From positions 1 through 7,613 of the forward strand of contig JALXFI010000098.1 in NCBI GenBank assembly GCA_027069035.1: 7,613 nucleotides of DNA, given 5' to 3'. Both the position numbers and the translations under genes were made by a program. The notes under the pieces were generated by a model, which did no database searches, was not told where the DNA came from, and saw only the letters and a program-made list of their open reading frames with translations. This document shows positions 1-5,879 of this stretch, one piece after another. This DNA comes from a bacterium (lineage in GTDB: Bacteria; Desulfobacterota; GWC2-55-46; S146-80; JALXFI01). How positions within the stretch are numbered: position 1 is the first letter of the stretch; each line of letters starts with the position of its first letter.

Positions 1-2
1 CA

Positions 3-146
3 AGACGCTTTAAATGCAAGGCCGCAGGCGATTTTTCTTTTGAGGCGTACATAACCGGTACGGTGAGAAAGAAAATCGCCGAGAACACAGCAGTTAAAGA
101 TGTATTGCCAATTTCAAATCCCGCTATTGCGGGATTTGGGTCTTGA
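3..146 (+). CDS. Possible 3' end of an unidentified upstream gene (partial)
   Basis: One frame stays open from the window edge for 47 codons to a TGA at 144-146. The peptide is mixed polar and hydrophobic, includes the stretch AYITGTVRKKIAENTAVKDV and ends in NPAIAGFGS. I do not recognise the family. It does not resemble the C-terminus of TldD, which would be the expected partner of the next gene. An open frame of this length can occur by chance, and another frame (1-54) is open for 17 codons before a stop, so the call rests on plausible amino-acid composition and position only. The last ten codons are formed by a perfect hairpin (116-137). The distance to pmbA is 57 bases. Confidence 0.4.
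   Translation, partial: RRFKCKAAGDFSFEAYITGTVRKKIAENTAVKDVLPISNPAIAGFGS
116..137 (+). terminator. Perfect 9-bp hairpin, possible weak terminator or REP-like palindrome
   Basis: The arms AAATCCCGC (116-124) and GCGGGATTT (129-137) are perfectly complementary around the loop TATT. No T-run follows (the next bases are GGGTCTTGA), so it is not a classical intrinsic terminator. It may protect the mRNA 3' end, attenuate transcription, or be a dispersed palindrome. It overlaps the last codons of the putative partial gene. Confidence 0.5.
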
Positions 147-188
147 GAGAGACTTGATATAAGAAGGTAATGTAAGCTATTTATATTC

Positions 189-194
189 AAAGGA
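189..194 (+). promoter_or_regulatory. Ribosome binding site of pmbA
   Basis: AAAGGA lies 9 bases before the ATG at 204. A nearer ATG at 196 opens only a three-codon frame (Met-Lys-Ile-stop) that runs into the pmbA start, so 204 is the sensible start. Confidence 0.7.
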
Positions 195-203
195 TATGAA
201 AAT

Positions 204-1523
204 ATGATCGGCTATATAAGAAAGACACTTAATGACATTGTTGAAGATTATGAGATCTTTCTTTTCAAAGGCACAAAATTGACCGTTGAGGTAAAAAACG
301 GCGAAGTGGATTCTTTTGAGAACTCAAAGGCCGAGGGGATAGGGCTCAGGGTGATAAAGGACAGGAAACTTGGTTTTTCTTTTTCGTCTGTGTTTAGCAG
401 GGAGGCGCTCAAAGAAATGGTGCAAAACGCCCTTGGCGGTTCTGCTCATACAAAAGATGATGAACTGCTTGGTTTTCCTGAAAAAGATGTTTCTTCTGAA
501 GAGGATCTCAGCATATATGATGCGAGTCTTGTAAATATCCCTGAAGAGTCCAAGATAGAAAAAGCTGTTGCGGTGGAGCGTTCCGCCCTTGAGTATGATG
601 ACAGGGTTAAAAAGGTAAGAAAGGCATACTATCAGGAGAATATAAAAGAGGTTGAGGTGATTGGTCCTAAAGGTTCCAACTCCTTTAAATCAACAAAGAT
701 TTCATGCGGAGTTTTGGCTGTTGCAGAGGGCGAAAAAGACTCTCAGATCGGCTGGGACTCAGAGTATAAAAGGTTTTTTGCCGATATAAACCCTTCTGAC
801 ATAGGGAAAGAGGCATCCAAGAAGGCGGTCAGGCTTTTGGGTGCAAGTCAGGGCAGGAGTGCAAGGTGTCCTGTTGTTTTAGACAACTCAGTAAGCGCAG
901 AGATATTAGAGGTTCTTTCTTCTTCTTTTTTTGCCGACAATCTTTATAAAGGAAAATCCACGCTCAAAGGAAAGATGGGTAAAAGGGTCTTCTCTACTTT
1001 AATAAATATAGTTGATGACGGGCTTTTTAAGGGAGGGTGGGGCACCTCTCCCTTTGATGGCGAAGGAGCTAAAATGCAGAGAACTGTACTTGTGGAGGAC
1101 GGTGTTCTGCTTGGTTATTTGTATGATCATTATTGGGCTAAAAGGTGCGGGAAGTCTGCTACAGGAAACAGCGCAAGGCGAAGCTTTAAGACCCCGCCCT
1201 GCCTTTCTTATTCAAACCTTTATATCTCAAACGGTTCTGAGTCTTTTAAATCTCTTTTAAAGGAAATGGGCGAAGGTTACTTTATTACAGACCTTCTTGG
1301 TATCCATACCGCAAACCATGTTACGGGAGATTTTTCTGTCGGAGCTATGGGCTTCAAGGTTGAAAACGGCAACTTGGCGTTTCCTGTAAAGGGCATAGCT
1401 GTTTCAGGGAATCTGCTTGATGTTTTTAGCAAGGTGGTCAGGATTGGCGACGATCTGAGATTTTTCGGCGGTATTGGGGCTCCTTCACTTCTAATAAAAG
1501 AACTTGATATTAGTGGGAAATAA
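204..1523 (+). CDS. pmbA: PmbA/TldE family protein (TldD/PmbA peptidase U62 family)
   Basis: This 439-residue protein has the usual length and architecture of PmbA/TldE. In characterised bacteria PmbA/TldE forms a cytosolic heterodimer with TldD that degrades unfolded peptides and takes part in microcin B17 maturation and CcdA turnover. Family features visible are GIGLRVI near residue 45, SPFDGEG at 282-288, the TGNSARRSF stretch at 320-328, and the C-terminal signature TGDFSVGAMGF at 374-384 followed by GIAVSGNLLDV. The zinc-binding HExxxH motif that marks TldD is absent, as expected for the PmbA/TldE subunit, which supplies no metal ligands. No signal peptide or membrane segment is seen. 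The start is ATG 204 behind AAAGGA. tldD is not next to it on either side in this window, so the partner is presumably encoded elsewhere. No terminator is obvious directly after the stop. Confidence in the family is high; the physiological substrate is unknown. Confidence 0.95.
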   Translation: MIGYIRKTLNDIVEDYEIFLFKGTKLTVEVKNGEVDSFENSKAEGIGLRVIKDRKLGFSFSSVFSREALKEMVQNALGGSAHTKDDELLGFPEKDVSSEEDLSIYDASLVNIPEESKIEKAVAVERSALEYDDRVKKVRKAYYQENIKEVEVIGPKGSNSFKSTKISCGVLAVAEGEKDSQIGWDSEYKRFFADINPSDIGKEASKKAVRLLGASQGRSARCPVVLDNSVSAEILEVLSSSFFADNLYKGKSTLKGKMGKRVFSTLINIVDDGLFKGGWGTSPFDGEGAKMQRTVLVEDGVLLGYLYDHYWAKRCGKSATGNSARRSFKTPPCLSYSNLYISNGSESFKSLLKEMGEGYFITDLLGIHTANHVTGDFSVGAMGFKVENGNLAFPVKGIAVSGNLLDVFSKVVRIGDDLRFFGGIGAPSLLIKELDISGK

Positions 1524-1559
1524 GGCCTAAAGTGTGTGAAAAAAGTTCCCTTTTGAATG

Positions 1560-1573
1560 ATATTGCACAATAT
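1560..1573. promoter_or_regulatory. Inverted repeat, possible binding site of a sigma-54 activator
   Basis: ATATTG and CAATAT form perfect 6-bp arms around the 2-base spacer CA. The site lies about 80 bases upstream of the sigma-54 promoter GG element, within the distance range where enhancer-binding proteins usually bind. The assignment rests on position and symmetry only; AT-rich DNA yields such palindromes by chance. Confidence 0.25.
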
Positions 1574-1640
1574 AAAAGTATGAACAAGTACAAACACTAT
1601 ATAAATCAACATGTTATGTCTTTTAGTTTTTGTTATTAAC

Positions 1641-1657
1641 TTGGTATGGTATTTGCA
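1641..1657 (+). promoter_or_regulatory. Sigma-54 (RpoN) promoter, -24/-12 type
   Basis: TTGGTATGGTATTTGCA matches the sigma-54 consensus YTGGCACGRNNNTTGCW at all defined positions except two C-to-T changes in the middle of the -24 element. The invariant GG (1643-1644) and GC (1655-1656) are separated by exactly 10 bases, as required. Transcription would start near 1668, giving a leader of roughly 230 bases before the M23 start codon. Such promoters are silent without an ATP-dependent enhancer-binding activator, so the downstream transcript would be conditionally expressed. Confidence 0.7.
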
Positions 1658-1682
1658 TAATTTAGTTTGAGATTAGTTGCCC

Positions 1683-1704
1683 AAAAACTTGAGATAGGGT
1701 TTTT
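1683..1704 (+). repeat. Hairpin element, upstream copy (H1)
   Basis: AAAAAC (1683-1688) can pair with GTTTTT (1699-1704) around a loop containing GAGATAG (1691-1697). With the preceding CCC (1680-1682) the element resembles a second hairpin at 2821-2846, downstream of the M23 gene: both read CCCAAAAAC, 1-2 variable bases, GAGATAGG, then a run of T. The right arm here lacks the GGG found in the other copy. It lies just after the predicted sigma-54 transcription start. Confidence 0.5.
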
Positions 1705-1714
1705 AGATAAATTC

Positions 1715-1743
1715 TTGACAACAAAGGGGTTCTATGCTATCTC
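1715..1743 (+). promoter_or_regulatory. Possible sigma-70-type promoter
   Basis: A perfect TTGACA (1715-1720) is followed after 17 bases by TATCTC (1738-1743), preceded by TGC, which fits an extended -10. The -10 hexamer matches the consensus at only its first three positions. If used, transcription would start near 1750, inside the hairpin region. Confidence 0.3.
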
Positions 1744-1794
1744 TTCGTCCGAACCCTTATAAAAAGCATGAATGCCTACATGAAGTATTTTTAT
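1724..1794 (+). other. Two adjacent potential RNA hairpins (H2, H3) in the M23 leader
   Basis: H2: GGGTTC (1727-1732) pairs with GAACCC (1751-1756), extendable by AA/TT with one bulged G. Its loop carries CTATCTCT (1737-1744), the exact complement of the loop AGAGATAG in the hairpin at 2830-2837, and of seven loop bases in H1 (1691-1697). H3 follows directly: ATAAAAA (1759-1765) pairs with TTTTTAT (1788-1794), with an inner CATG/CATG pairing (1767-1770 with 1779-1782). Together with H1 they form three consecutive stem-loops after the sigma-54 start. No known riboswitch class was recognised; folding was done by eye only. Confidence 0.35.
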
Positions 1795-1855
1795 GCAAGA
1801 AAAGTCGGAAGATTATTTTTGAGTTACTGATAATGTTTTGTGTTTGATTGTTTCT

Positions 1856-1861
1856 ATAATT
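1856..1861 (+). promoter_or_regulatory. Candidate -10 box of a proximal promoter for the M23 gene
   Basis: A perfect TATAAT, which would give a start near 1868, about 13 bases before the ribosome binding site at 1881. No good -35 hexamer is found 16-18 bases upstream, so the call is tentative. Confidence 0.3.
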
Positions 1862-1880
1862 TGTGTGTTGTTTTGAGAGG

Positions 1881-1888
1881 AAAGGAGG
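1881..1888 (+). promoter_or_regulatory. Strong ribosome binding site that fixes the M23 gene start
   Basis: AAAGGAGG, followed by more G residues, lies 7 bases before the TTG at 1896. The alternative in-frame GTG at 1863 lies upstream of this site and would place the Shine-Dalgarno sequence inside the coding region, giving an unlikely CCFERKGGG leader. Confidence 0.85.
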
Positions 1889-1895
1889 GGGAAAA

Positions 1896-2795
1896 TTGCA
1901 GAAAAAATATACCGTACTTGTTCTTCCTCAGGATTCAGACAGGGTAAAATCATTAAGTTTTCCTGCTGTGGCTCTTCGTGCATTATTCCTTGTATTACTT
2001 ATATTCGTATTTTCACTTTCATGGGTCGTCTATGATTATACAAAACTCAAAGGCGAGCTTAGTGAGTTTAATGCGCTCAAGGCAGAGAATACTTATCAAA
2101 AGAAGGCCATAAAGTCCCTTTCCGATAAATTATCTGATGTAGAGGACTATATGGCAAAGCTCAAGAACTTTGATAAAAAACTCAGAGTTATTGCCAATCT
2201 TGATAATAATTCCGAAGAATTTCTTGGTGTGGGCGGACTTTCTCCGGAAACTGAGGCCTCTCCACTTTCGTCAAGGGTTGAGAAGGAGAGGTTTATAAGG
2301 GAATTGGATACTCAGCTTGATTTTATAAAAAAAGAGGCCTTAAAACAGGAAAAAAGTTTCGGGCAATTAGAGACCCATCTGCTCGGTCAGAAGGCCATTC
2401 TTGCATCTACGCCTTCCATTTGGCCTGCAAAGGGATGGTTAAGTTCCGGTTTCGGCAAGAGGGTCTCTCCGTTTACGGGTCTTAAAGAGTTTCATAAAGG
2501 GCTTGATATTGCAAACAGGCTCGGAACCCCTATTATTGCGCCTGCAAAAGGTGTGGTGACAAGGATAGGAAAGGACAGGGGGCTTGGCAGGTATATTGAG
2601 ATAAATCATGGTTACGGTATAAAGACTAAGTATGGCCACTTAGCCAAGATACTTGTTAAAAGAGGGCAGAGGGTTAAAAGGGGGGATAAGATAGCCGAGA
2701 TGGGCAACACGGGCAGAAGTACAGGTCCGCACCTGCATTATATGGTTGTTGTAAACGGCAGGTATGTAAACCCTAAAAGATACATATTGAATTAG
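1896..2795 (+). CDS. Membrane-anchored M23 (LytM/LysM-type) zinc metallopeptidase
   Basis: The 299-residue protein (TTG start) has a short cytoplasmic N-terminus, one hydrophobic segment at about residues 24-45 with no lipobox or evident cleavage site, a charged coiled-coil-like stretch from about 46 to 110, a second helical linker at about 125-170, and a C-terminal peptidase family M23 domain from about 180 to the end. The catalytic set is complete: H200 and D204 in FHKGLD, H248 in YGHL, and H279/H281 in STGPHLHY. It is therefore predicted to be an active endopeptidase cutting peptidoglycan cross-links in the periplasm, not a degenerate EnvC/NlpD-like activator. Architecture (signal anchor, coiled coil, LytM) resembles DipM- and MepM-like envelope proteins. 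Its own upstream region with a sigma-54 promoter, and a downstream terminator before secA, suggest a separate transcript. Related proteins commonly precede secA in deltaproteobacteria (recollection). The exact substrate cannot be read from sequence. Confidence 0.93.
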   Translation: MQKKYTVLVLPQDSDRVKSLSFPAVALRALFLVLLIFVFSLSWVVYDYTKLKGELSEFNALKAENTYQKKAIKSLSDKLSDVEDYMAKLKNFDKKLRVIANLDNNSEEFLGVGGLSPETEASPLSSRVEKERFIRELDTQLDFIKKEALKQEKSFGQLETHLLGQKAILASTPSIWPAKGWLSSGFGKRVSPFTGLKEFHKGLDIANRLGTPIIAPAKGVVTRIGKDRGLGRYIEINHGYGIKTKYGHLAKILVKRGQRVKRGDKIAEMGNTGRSTGPHLHYMVVVNGRYVNPKRYILN

Positions 2796-2820
2796 CTGCT
2801 TTTCCCTGTTAGTACTGTTT

Positions 2821-2846
2821 CCCAAAAACAGAGATAGGTTTTTGGG
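2821..2846 (+). repeat. Perfect 9-bp hairpin downstream of the M23 gene (H4)
   Basis: CCCAAAAAC (2821-2829) and GTTTTTGGG (2838-2846) are perfect inverted repeats around the loop AGAGATAG. It begins 25 bases after the M23 stop codon and closely resembles the element at 1680-1704 upstream of the same gene. The following TGTTTGT is only moderately T-rich, so it could be a weak terminator or a 3' stabiliser. It could also be a dispersed palindromic repeat. The perfect symmetry is directly visible; its role is inference. Confidence 0.6.
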
Positions 2847-2983
2847 TGTTTGTAATATGTTGCAGTTTCATGCAGGTGTTGTTTCATTCATCGAGAGTTG
2901 TAGTGTTTAATGTAACAAGCCTATTTATATATCCGTCTTTACCCGGAACAGAACAGAGATTTTATAAATCCGATATTTTTGTA

Positions 2984-3008
2984 AAAAACCCCTTTTAAAG
3001 GGGTTTTT
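2984..3008. terminator. Intrinsic transcription terminator, possibly bidirectional
   Basis: AAAAACCCC (2984-2992) pairs perfectly with GGGGTTTTT (3000-3008) around TTTTAAA, which can extend the stem by up to two more pairs. The T-run on the right and the A-run on the left allow termination in both directions. It closes the M23 transcript, or an independent small RNA, about 190 bases after the M23 stop, and separates it from secA. Confidence 0.85.
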
Positions 3009-3043
3009 ATTTGCTCTGGATTAATGGATAAAAGTATGCTATT

Positions 3044-3073
3044 TTGTATCTGTTTATTACAGCAATCTATTAT
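3044..3073 (+). promoter_or_regulatory. Candidate secA promoter
   Basis: TTGTAT (3044-3049) and TATTAT (3068-3073, 5 of 6 to consensus) are spaced 18 bases apart in the AT-rich stretch just after the terminator. A competing candidate is TTGGAC (3105-3110) with TATGTT (3129-3134), also 18 bases apart. Because the terminator isolates secA from upstream transcription, some promoter between 3009 and 3190 is expected; which one is used is not decided by sequence. Confidence 0.3.
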
Positions 3074-3196
3074 GTAAATGTTTAATATAGCAATATTTTT
3101 AAGATTGGACACCTTCCATATTGTCCTGTATGTTGCAAGGAAAAGTGAAAAAATTCAGTGTCTTCAGTGGTAAGGGTATTTTTTTGAAGAGGTAAG

Positions 3197-5878
3197 ATGA
3201 TTGGATCACTCGTAAGAAAGATCATAGGCAGCAAAAACGAGCGGGAACTTAAAAAACTTGCGCCTATAGTTGATGAGATTAATGCGTTTGAAGACCGCAT
3301 GCAAGGTCTTAAAGACAATGAATTAAAAGCTCAAACCGATAGGTTCAGAGAGAGGCTTGGCGGCAGGGAAACCCTTGACGACATACTCCCTGAGGCCTTT
3401 GCCGTTGTAAGGGAAGCGGCAAAAAGAACCATTGGCATGAGGCATTTTGATGTTCAGTTGATAGGCGGAAAGGTGCTTCACCAGGGCAAGATCACGGAGA
3501 TGAAGACAGGTGAAGGTAAGACGCTTGTGGCGACTCTTGCGCTCTATCTCAATGCGCTGACGGGCAAGGGCGCTCATCTTGTTACGGTAAATGATTATCT
3601 TGCAAAGAGGGATGCGCAATGGATGGGGCCTGTGTACCATTTTCTGGGTTTATCTGTAGGTGTCATTCAGCATGATGCGTCCTATATTTTTGATCCTGAG
3701 TATCGTCCTTCCGATCAGAGCATCTATAACTTAAATGAATGCAGCAGACGTGAGGCCTATAGGGCGGATATCACATACGGCACAAATAATGAGTATGGTT
3801 TTGACTACTTGAGAGATAATATGAAATTCAGTCTTGACGATTATGTCCAAAGAGAGCTTCACTATGCCATAGTTGATGAGGTGGACAGCATCCTTATAGA
3901 CGAGGCAAGAACGCCTCTTATCATATCCGGGCCTACCGACGAGTCGACCGATAAATATTTTGCTATAAATAAGCTTGTTCCAAGGCTTAAGAGAGAAAAA
4001 GACTATACAGTCGATGAAAAGGCAAAGTCCGTTACCCTTACGGAGGAAGGGGTTGTAAAGGTTGAGGAGTTGTTGGGACTTGAAAACCTGTATGACCCCC
4101 ACAATATTGAAACCCTTCACCATGTAAACCAGGCCCTTAAGGCGCATGTCCTTTTTCACAGGGATGTTGATTATCTTGTAAGGGATGGGGAGGTTTTGAT
4201 AGTCGATGAGTTTACAGGCAGGCTTATGCCCGGCAGGAGATGGAGTGACGGACTCCATCAGGCCATAGAGGCAAAGGAAGGGGTTAAGGTTGCAACCGAA
4301 AACCAGACCCTTGCCTCCATTACCTTTCAGAACTACTTCAGGATGTATGACAAACTTGCCGGAATGACAGGCACTGCGGATACTGAGGCATTGGAATTCC
4401 ATGAAATATACGGGCTGGATGTTGTTGTTATCCCTACAAATAAACCTTTGAGGAGAAAGGATAATCCCGATTCAATATACAAGAGTGAGAAGGAAAAATT
4501 CAATGCCGTTATAAGGGAGATAAAGGAGCTTAATAAAAAAGGAGTTCCTGTGCTTGTGGGAACTATATCTATCGAAAAATCGGAGATTCTAAGCAAACTT
4601 TTGAACAGACATGGCGTGAAGCACCATGTGCTCAATGCAAAACATCATGAAAAAGAGGCGGAGATTGTTGCGCAGGCAGGCAGGCTTGGAGCCGTTACTC
4701 TGTCCACCAATATGGCGGGACGCGGAACGGATATAGTCCTTGGCGGCAACCCTGAGTTTCTGGCGACGGCCCGCGCAGGCAGGGATACGGATACATTGGA
4801 ATACAAGCAGGCGTTTGAGGCGGCCAAGGCTCTGTGTGAGGAAGAAAAAAAGAAGGTAATAGAGCTTGGAGGTCTCCATATTATAGGCACCGAAAGGCAT
4901 GAAAGCCGGAGGATAGACAACCAGTTGCGGGGCAGGGCGGGAAGACAGGGCGACCCCGGGGCATCACGATTTTATCTTTCACTTGAAGATGATCTTTTAA
5001 GGATATTCGGTTCCGAGAGGCTTTCGTCTATAATGGATAAACTTGGCATGGAAGAAGACCAGCCGATAGAGCACAGGCTTGTGTCAAAGGCCATTGAGAA
5101 TGCGCAAAGCAAGGTTGAAGGCCACAACTTTGATATAAGAAAACATCTCCTTGAGTATGACGATGTTATGAATCAGCAGAGGCAGTCTATATATAAGATG
5201 AGGAGACAGATACTTGCCGGGCAGGGTTTAAGAGAGATGGTGGAGGAGTTTATCGAAGAGGTGGCTGAGGAGATCGCCTATACATATATTGAAGATAAGA
5301 GTCATCCCGAAGACTGGGATGTAAAGGCCATTGAGAATGCAATATTTAAACAGTTTAATATTACCACAGGGCTTAAGGAAAATATCCATGAGTTGACAAG
5401 GGACTCTCTTATAGATGTGATTATAGAAAAGGCAAAGAGCGTTTATAAGGCTAAGGAAGAAGAACTGGGCGGGGAAACACTCTCCCAGCTTGAAATGGTC
5501 GTCCTTCTCCAGATGATAGATACCCTGTGGAAGGATCACCTCCTTAATATGGACCACCTTAAAGAAGGTATAGGCCTAAGGGGCTACGGACAAAAGGATC
5601 CGCTCAATGAATATAAAAAGGAGGGTTTTGAACTCTATCTTGATATGCTTTTTCGGCTAAAACAGGAGTCGGTTGAAAGGCTTTTCAAGATACAGCTTGT
5701 AAGGGAGACCGATGTTGAAAACCTTGTCCCTCAGAAGGAGCAGAAGATGATACTTGGACGGGGTGAAGATGTGCCTAAAGGGGGTAAGACCGTAAAGCGT
5801 GCGACCAAAAAGGTCGGCAGGAATGAACCGTGTCCGTGCGGCAGCGGTAAGAAATACAAAAAATGTTGCGGAAGGTGA
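3197..5878 (+). CDS. secA: Preprotein translocase ATPase subunit SecA
   Basis: The 893-residue protein is close in length to E. coli SecA (901). SecA is the cytosolic and membrane-peripheral motor that pushes unfolded precursors through SecYEG using ATP. All hallmarks are present: Walker A MKTGEGKT (102-109), Walker B VDEVD (226-230), the preprotein cross-linking region between about 231 and 365, MTGTADTE (390-397), STNMAGRGTDIVLGGN (503-518), the arginine-finger motif QLRGRAGRQGDPG (576-588), the helical scaffold and wing regions (about 610-835), and a C-terminal SEC-C zinc motif with C879, C881, C890 and C891. The last zinc ligand is Cys where E. coli has His, a common variant; this tail binds SecB and phospholipids in model organisms. 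The ATG follows GAAGAGG (3186-3192) with a short 4-base spacing. A 5-bp hairpin (GGACA 3107-3111 with TGTCC 3122-3126) lies in the leader. argJ follows immediately. No truncation or frameshift is seen. Confidence 0.99.
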   Translation: MIGSLVRKIIGSKNERELKKLAPIVDEINAFEDRMQGLKDNELKAQTDRFRERLGGRETLDDILPEAFAVVREAAKRTIGMRHFDVQLIGGKVLHQGKITEMKTGEGKTLVATLALYLNALTGKGAHLVTVNDYLAKRDAQWMGPVYHFLGLSVGVIQHDASYIFDPEYRPSDQSIYNLNECSRREAYRADITYGTNNEYGFDYLRDNMKFSLDDYVQRELHYAIVDEVDSILIDEARTPLIISGPTDESTDKYFAINKLVPRLKREKDYTVDEKAKSVTLTEEGVVKVEELLGLENLYDPHNIETLHHVNQALKAHVLFHRDVDYLVRDGEVLIVDEFTGRLMPGRRWSDGLHQAIEAKEGVKVATENQTLASITFQNYFRMYDKLAGMTGTADTEALEFHEIYGLDVVVIPTNKPLRRKDNPDSIYKSEKEKFNAVIREIKELNKKGVPVLVGTISIEKSEILSKLLNRHGVKHHVLNAKHHEKEAEIVAQAGRLGAVTLSTNMAGRGTDIVLGGNPEFLATARAGRDTDTLEYKQAFEAAKALCEEEKKKVIELGGLHIIGTERHESRRIDNQLRGRAGRQGDPGASRFYLSLEDDLLRIFGSERLSSIMDKLGMEEDQPIEHRLVSKAIENAQSKVEGHNFDIRKHLLEYDDVMNQQRQSIYKMRRQILAGQGLREMVEEFIEEVAEEIAYTYIEDKSHPEDWDVKAIENAIFKQFNITTGLKENIHELTRDSLIDVIIEKAKSVYKAKEEELGGETLSQLEMVVLLQMIDTLWKDHLLNMDHLKEGIGLRGYGQKDPLNEYKKEGFELYLDMLFRLKQESVERLFKIQLVRETDVENLVPQKEQKMILGRGEDVPKGGKTVKRATKKVGRNEPCPCGSGKKYKKCCGR
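5870..5878 (+). promoter_or_regulatory. argJ ribosome binding site embedded in the secA 3' end
   Basis: GGAAGGTGA closely resembles the anti-Shine-Dalgarno complement and includes the secA stop codon (TGA 5876-5878). It sits just before two in-frame TTG codons (5880 and 5886), pointing to translational coupling of argJ to secA. The AAGG core is 4 bases from the first TTG and 10 from the second, so it does not choose between them. Confidence 0.65.
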
Positions 5879-5879
5879 T

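Larger units (their letters stand above)
1524..1895 (+). other. Long non-coding regulatory region between pmbA and the M23 peptidase gene
   Basis: About 370 bases without a convincing gene, clearly more AT-rich than the flanking coding DNA. In order it holds an inverted repeat (1560-1573), a sigma-54 promoter (1641-1657), three consecutive potential hairpins (1683-1704, 1724-1758 and 1759-1794), a sigma-70-like site (1715-1743), a TATAAT box (1856-1861) and the ribosome binding site of the next gene (1881-1888). No terminator for pmbA is evident, so read-through is possible. Confidence 0.8.
2796..3196 (+). other. Intergenic region between the M23 peptidase gene and secA
   Basis: Four hundred AT-rich bases without a supportable gene. 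It contains the hairpin at 2821-2846, an unexplained interval at 2847-2983, the terminator at 2984-3008, and the secA leader with weak promoter matches. In the unexplained interval I see only a small hairpin (GATTT at 2958-2962 pairing with AAATC at 2966-2970) and a 17-codon frame without a ribosome binding site. Confidence 0.8.

Noticed and set aside
170..207. Minimal frames ATG-TAA (170-175) and ATG-AAA-ATA-TGA (196-207) before pmbA
   Set aside because: They could act as start-stop upstream frames, but such short frames are common by chance in AT-rich leaders and nothing else supports regulation.
1277..1612. 111-codon minus-strand frame across the pmbA end
   Set aside because: About 250 of its bases mirror pmbA; the rest is low-complexity hydrophobic sequence from the AT-rich spacer, with no good ribosome binding site or family resemblance.
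1779..1799. Arginine-repressor (ARG box)-like sequence, read on the minus strand as TTGCATAAAAATAC
   Set aside because: Only one half-site matches well, the other deviates at several positions, and no arginine gene is adjacent. The AT-rich run is better described as one arm of the hairpin 1759-1794.
1680..1800. Cyclic-di-GMP (GEMM) or other known riboswitch in the M23 leader
   Set aside because: The conserved GEMM sequence elements (such as the GGGACGCAAAGCC-like segment) are absent, and no other known class was recognised by eye.
1863..1895. In-frame GTG at 1863 as the M23 peptidase start
   Set aside because: It would put the strong AAAGGAGG site inside the coding region and has no ribosome binding site of its own; TTG 1896 has ideal spacing.
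2858..2911. 17-codon frame (MLQFHAGVV...) between the M23 gene and secA
   Set aside because: It has no ribosome binding site and no features beyond chance in a non-coding interval.
3731..4402. 223-codon open frame on the minus strand inside secA
   Set aside because: It lies wholly opposite conserved secA motifs, resembles no known protein and is a by-product of secA codon use. The same applies to the other antisense frames in pmbA, secA and argJ.
5799..5879. ATG 5799 or 5823 as the argJ start
   Set aside because: Both overlap the conserved zinc-binding end of secA by 56-80 bases and add a basic extension not expected in ArgJ. The bases there are explained by secA coding.
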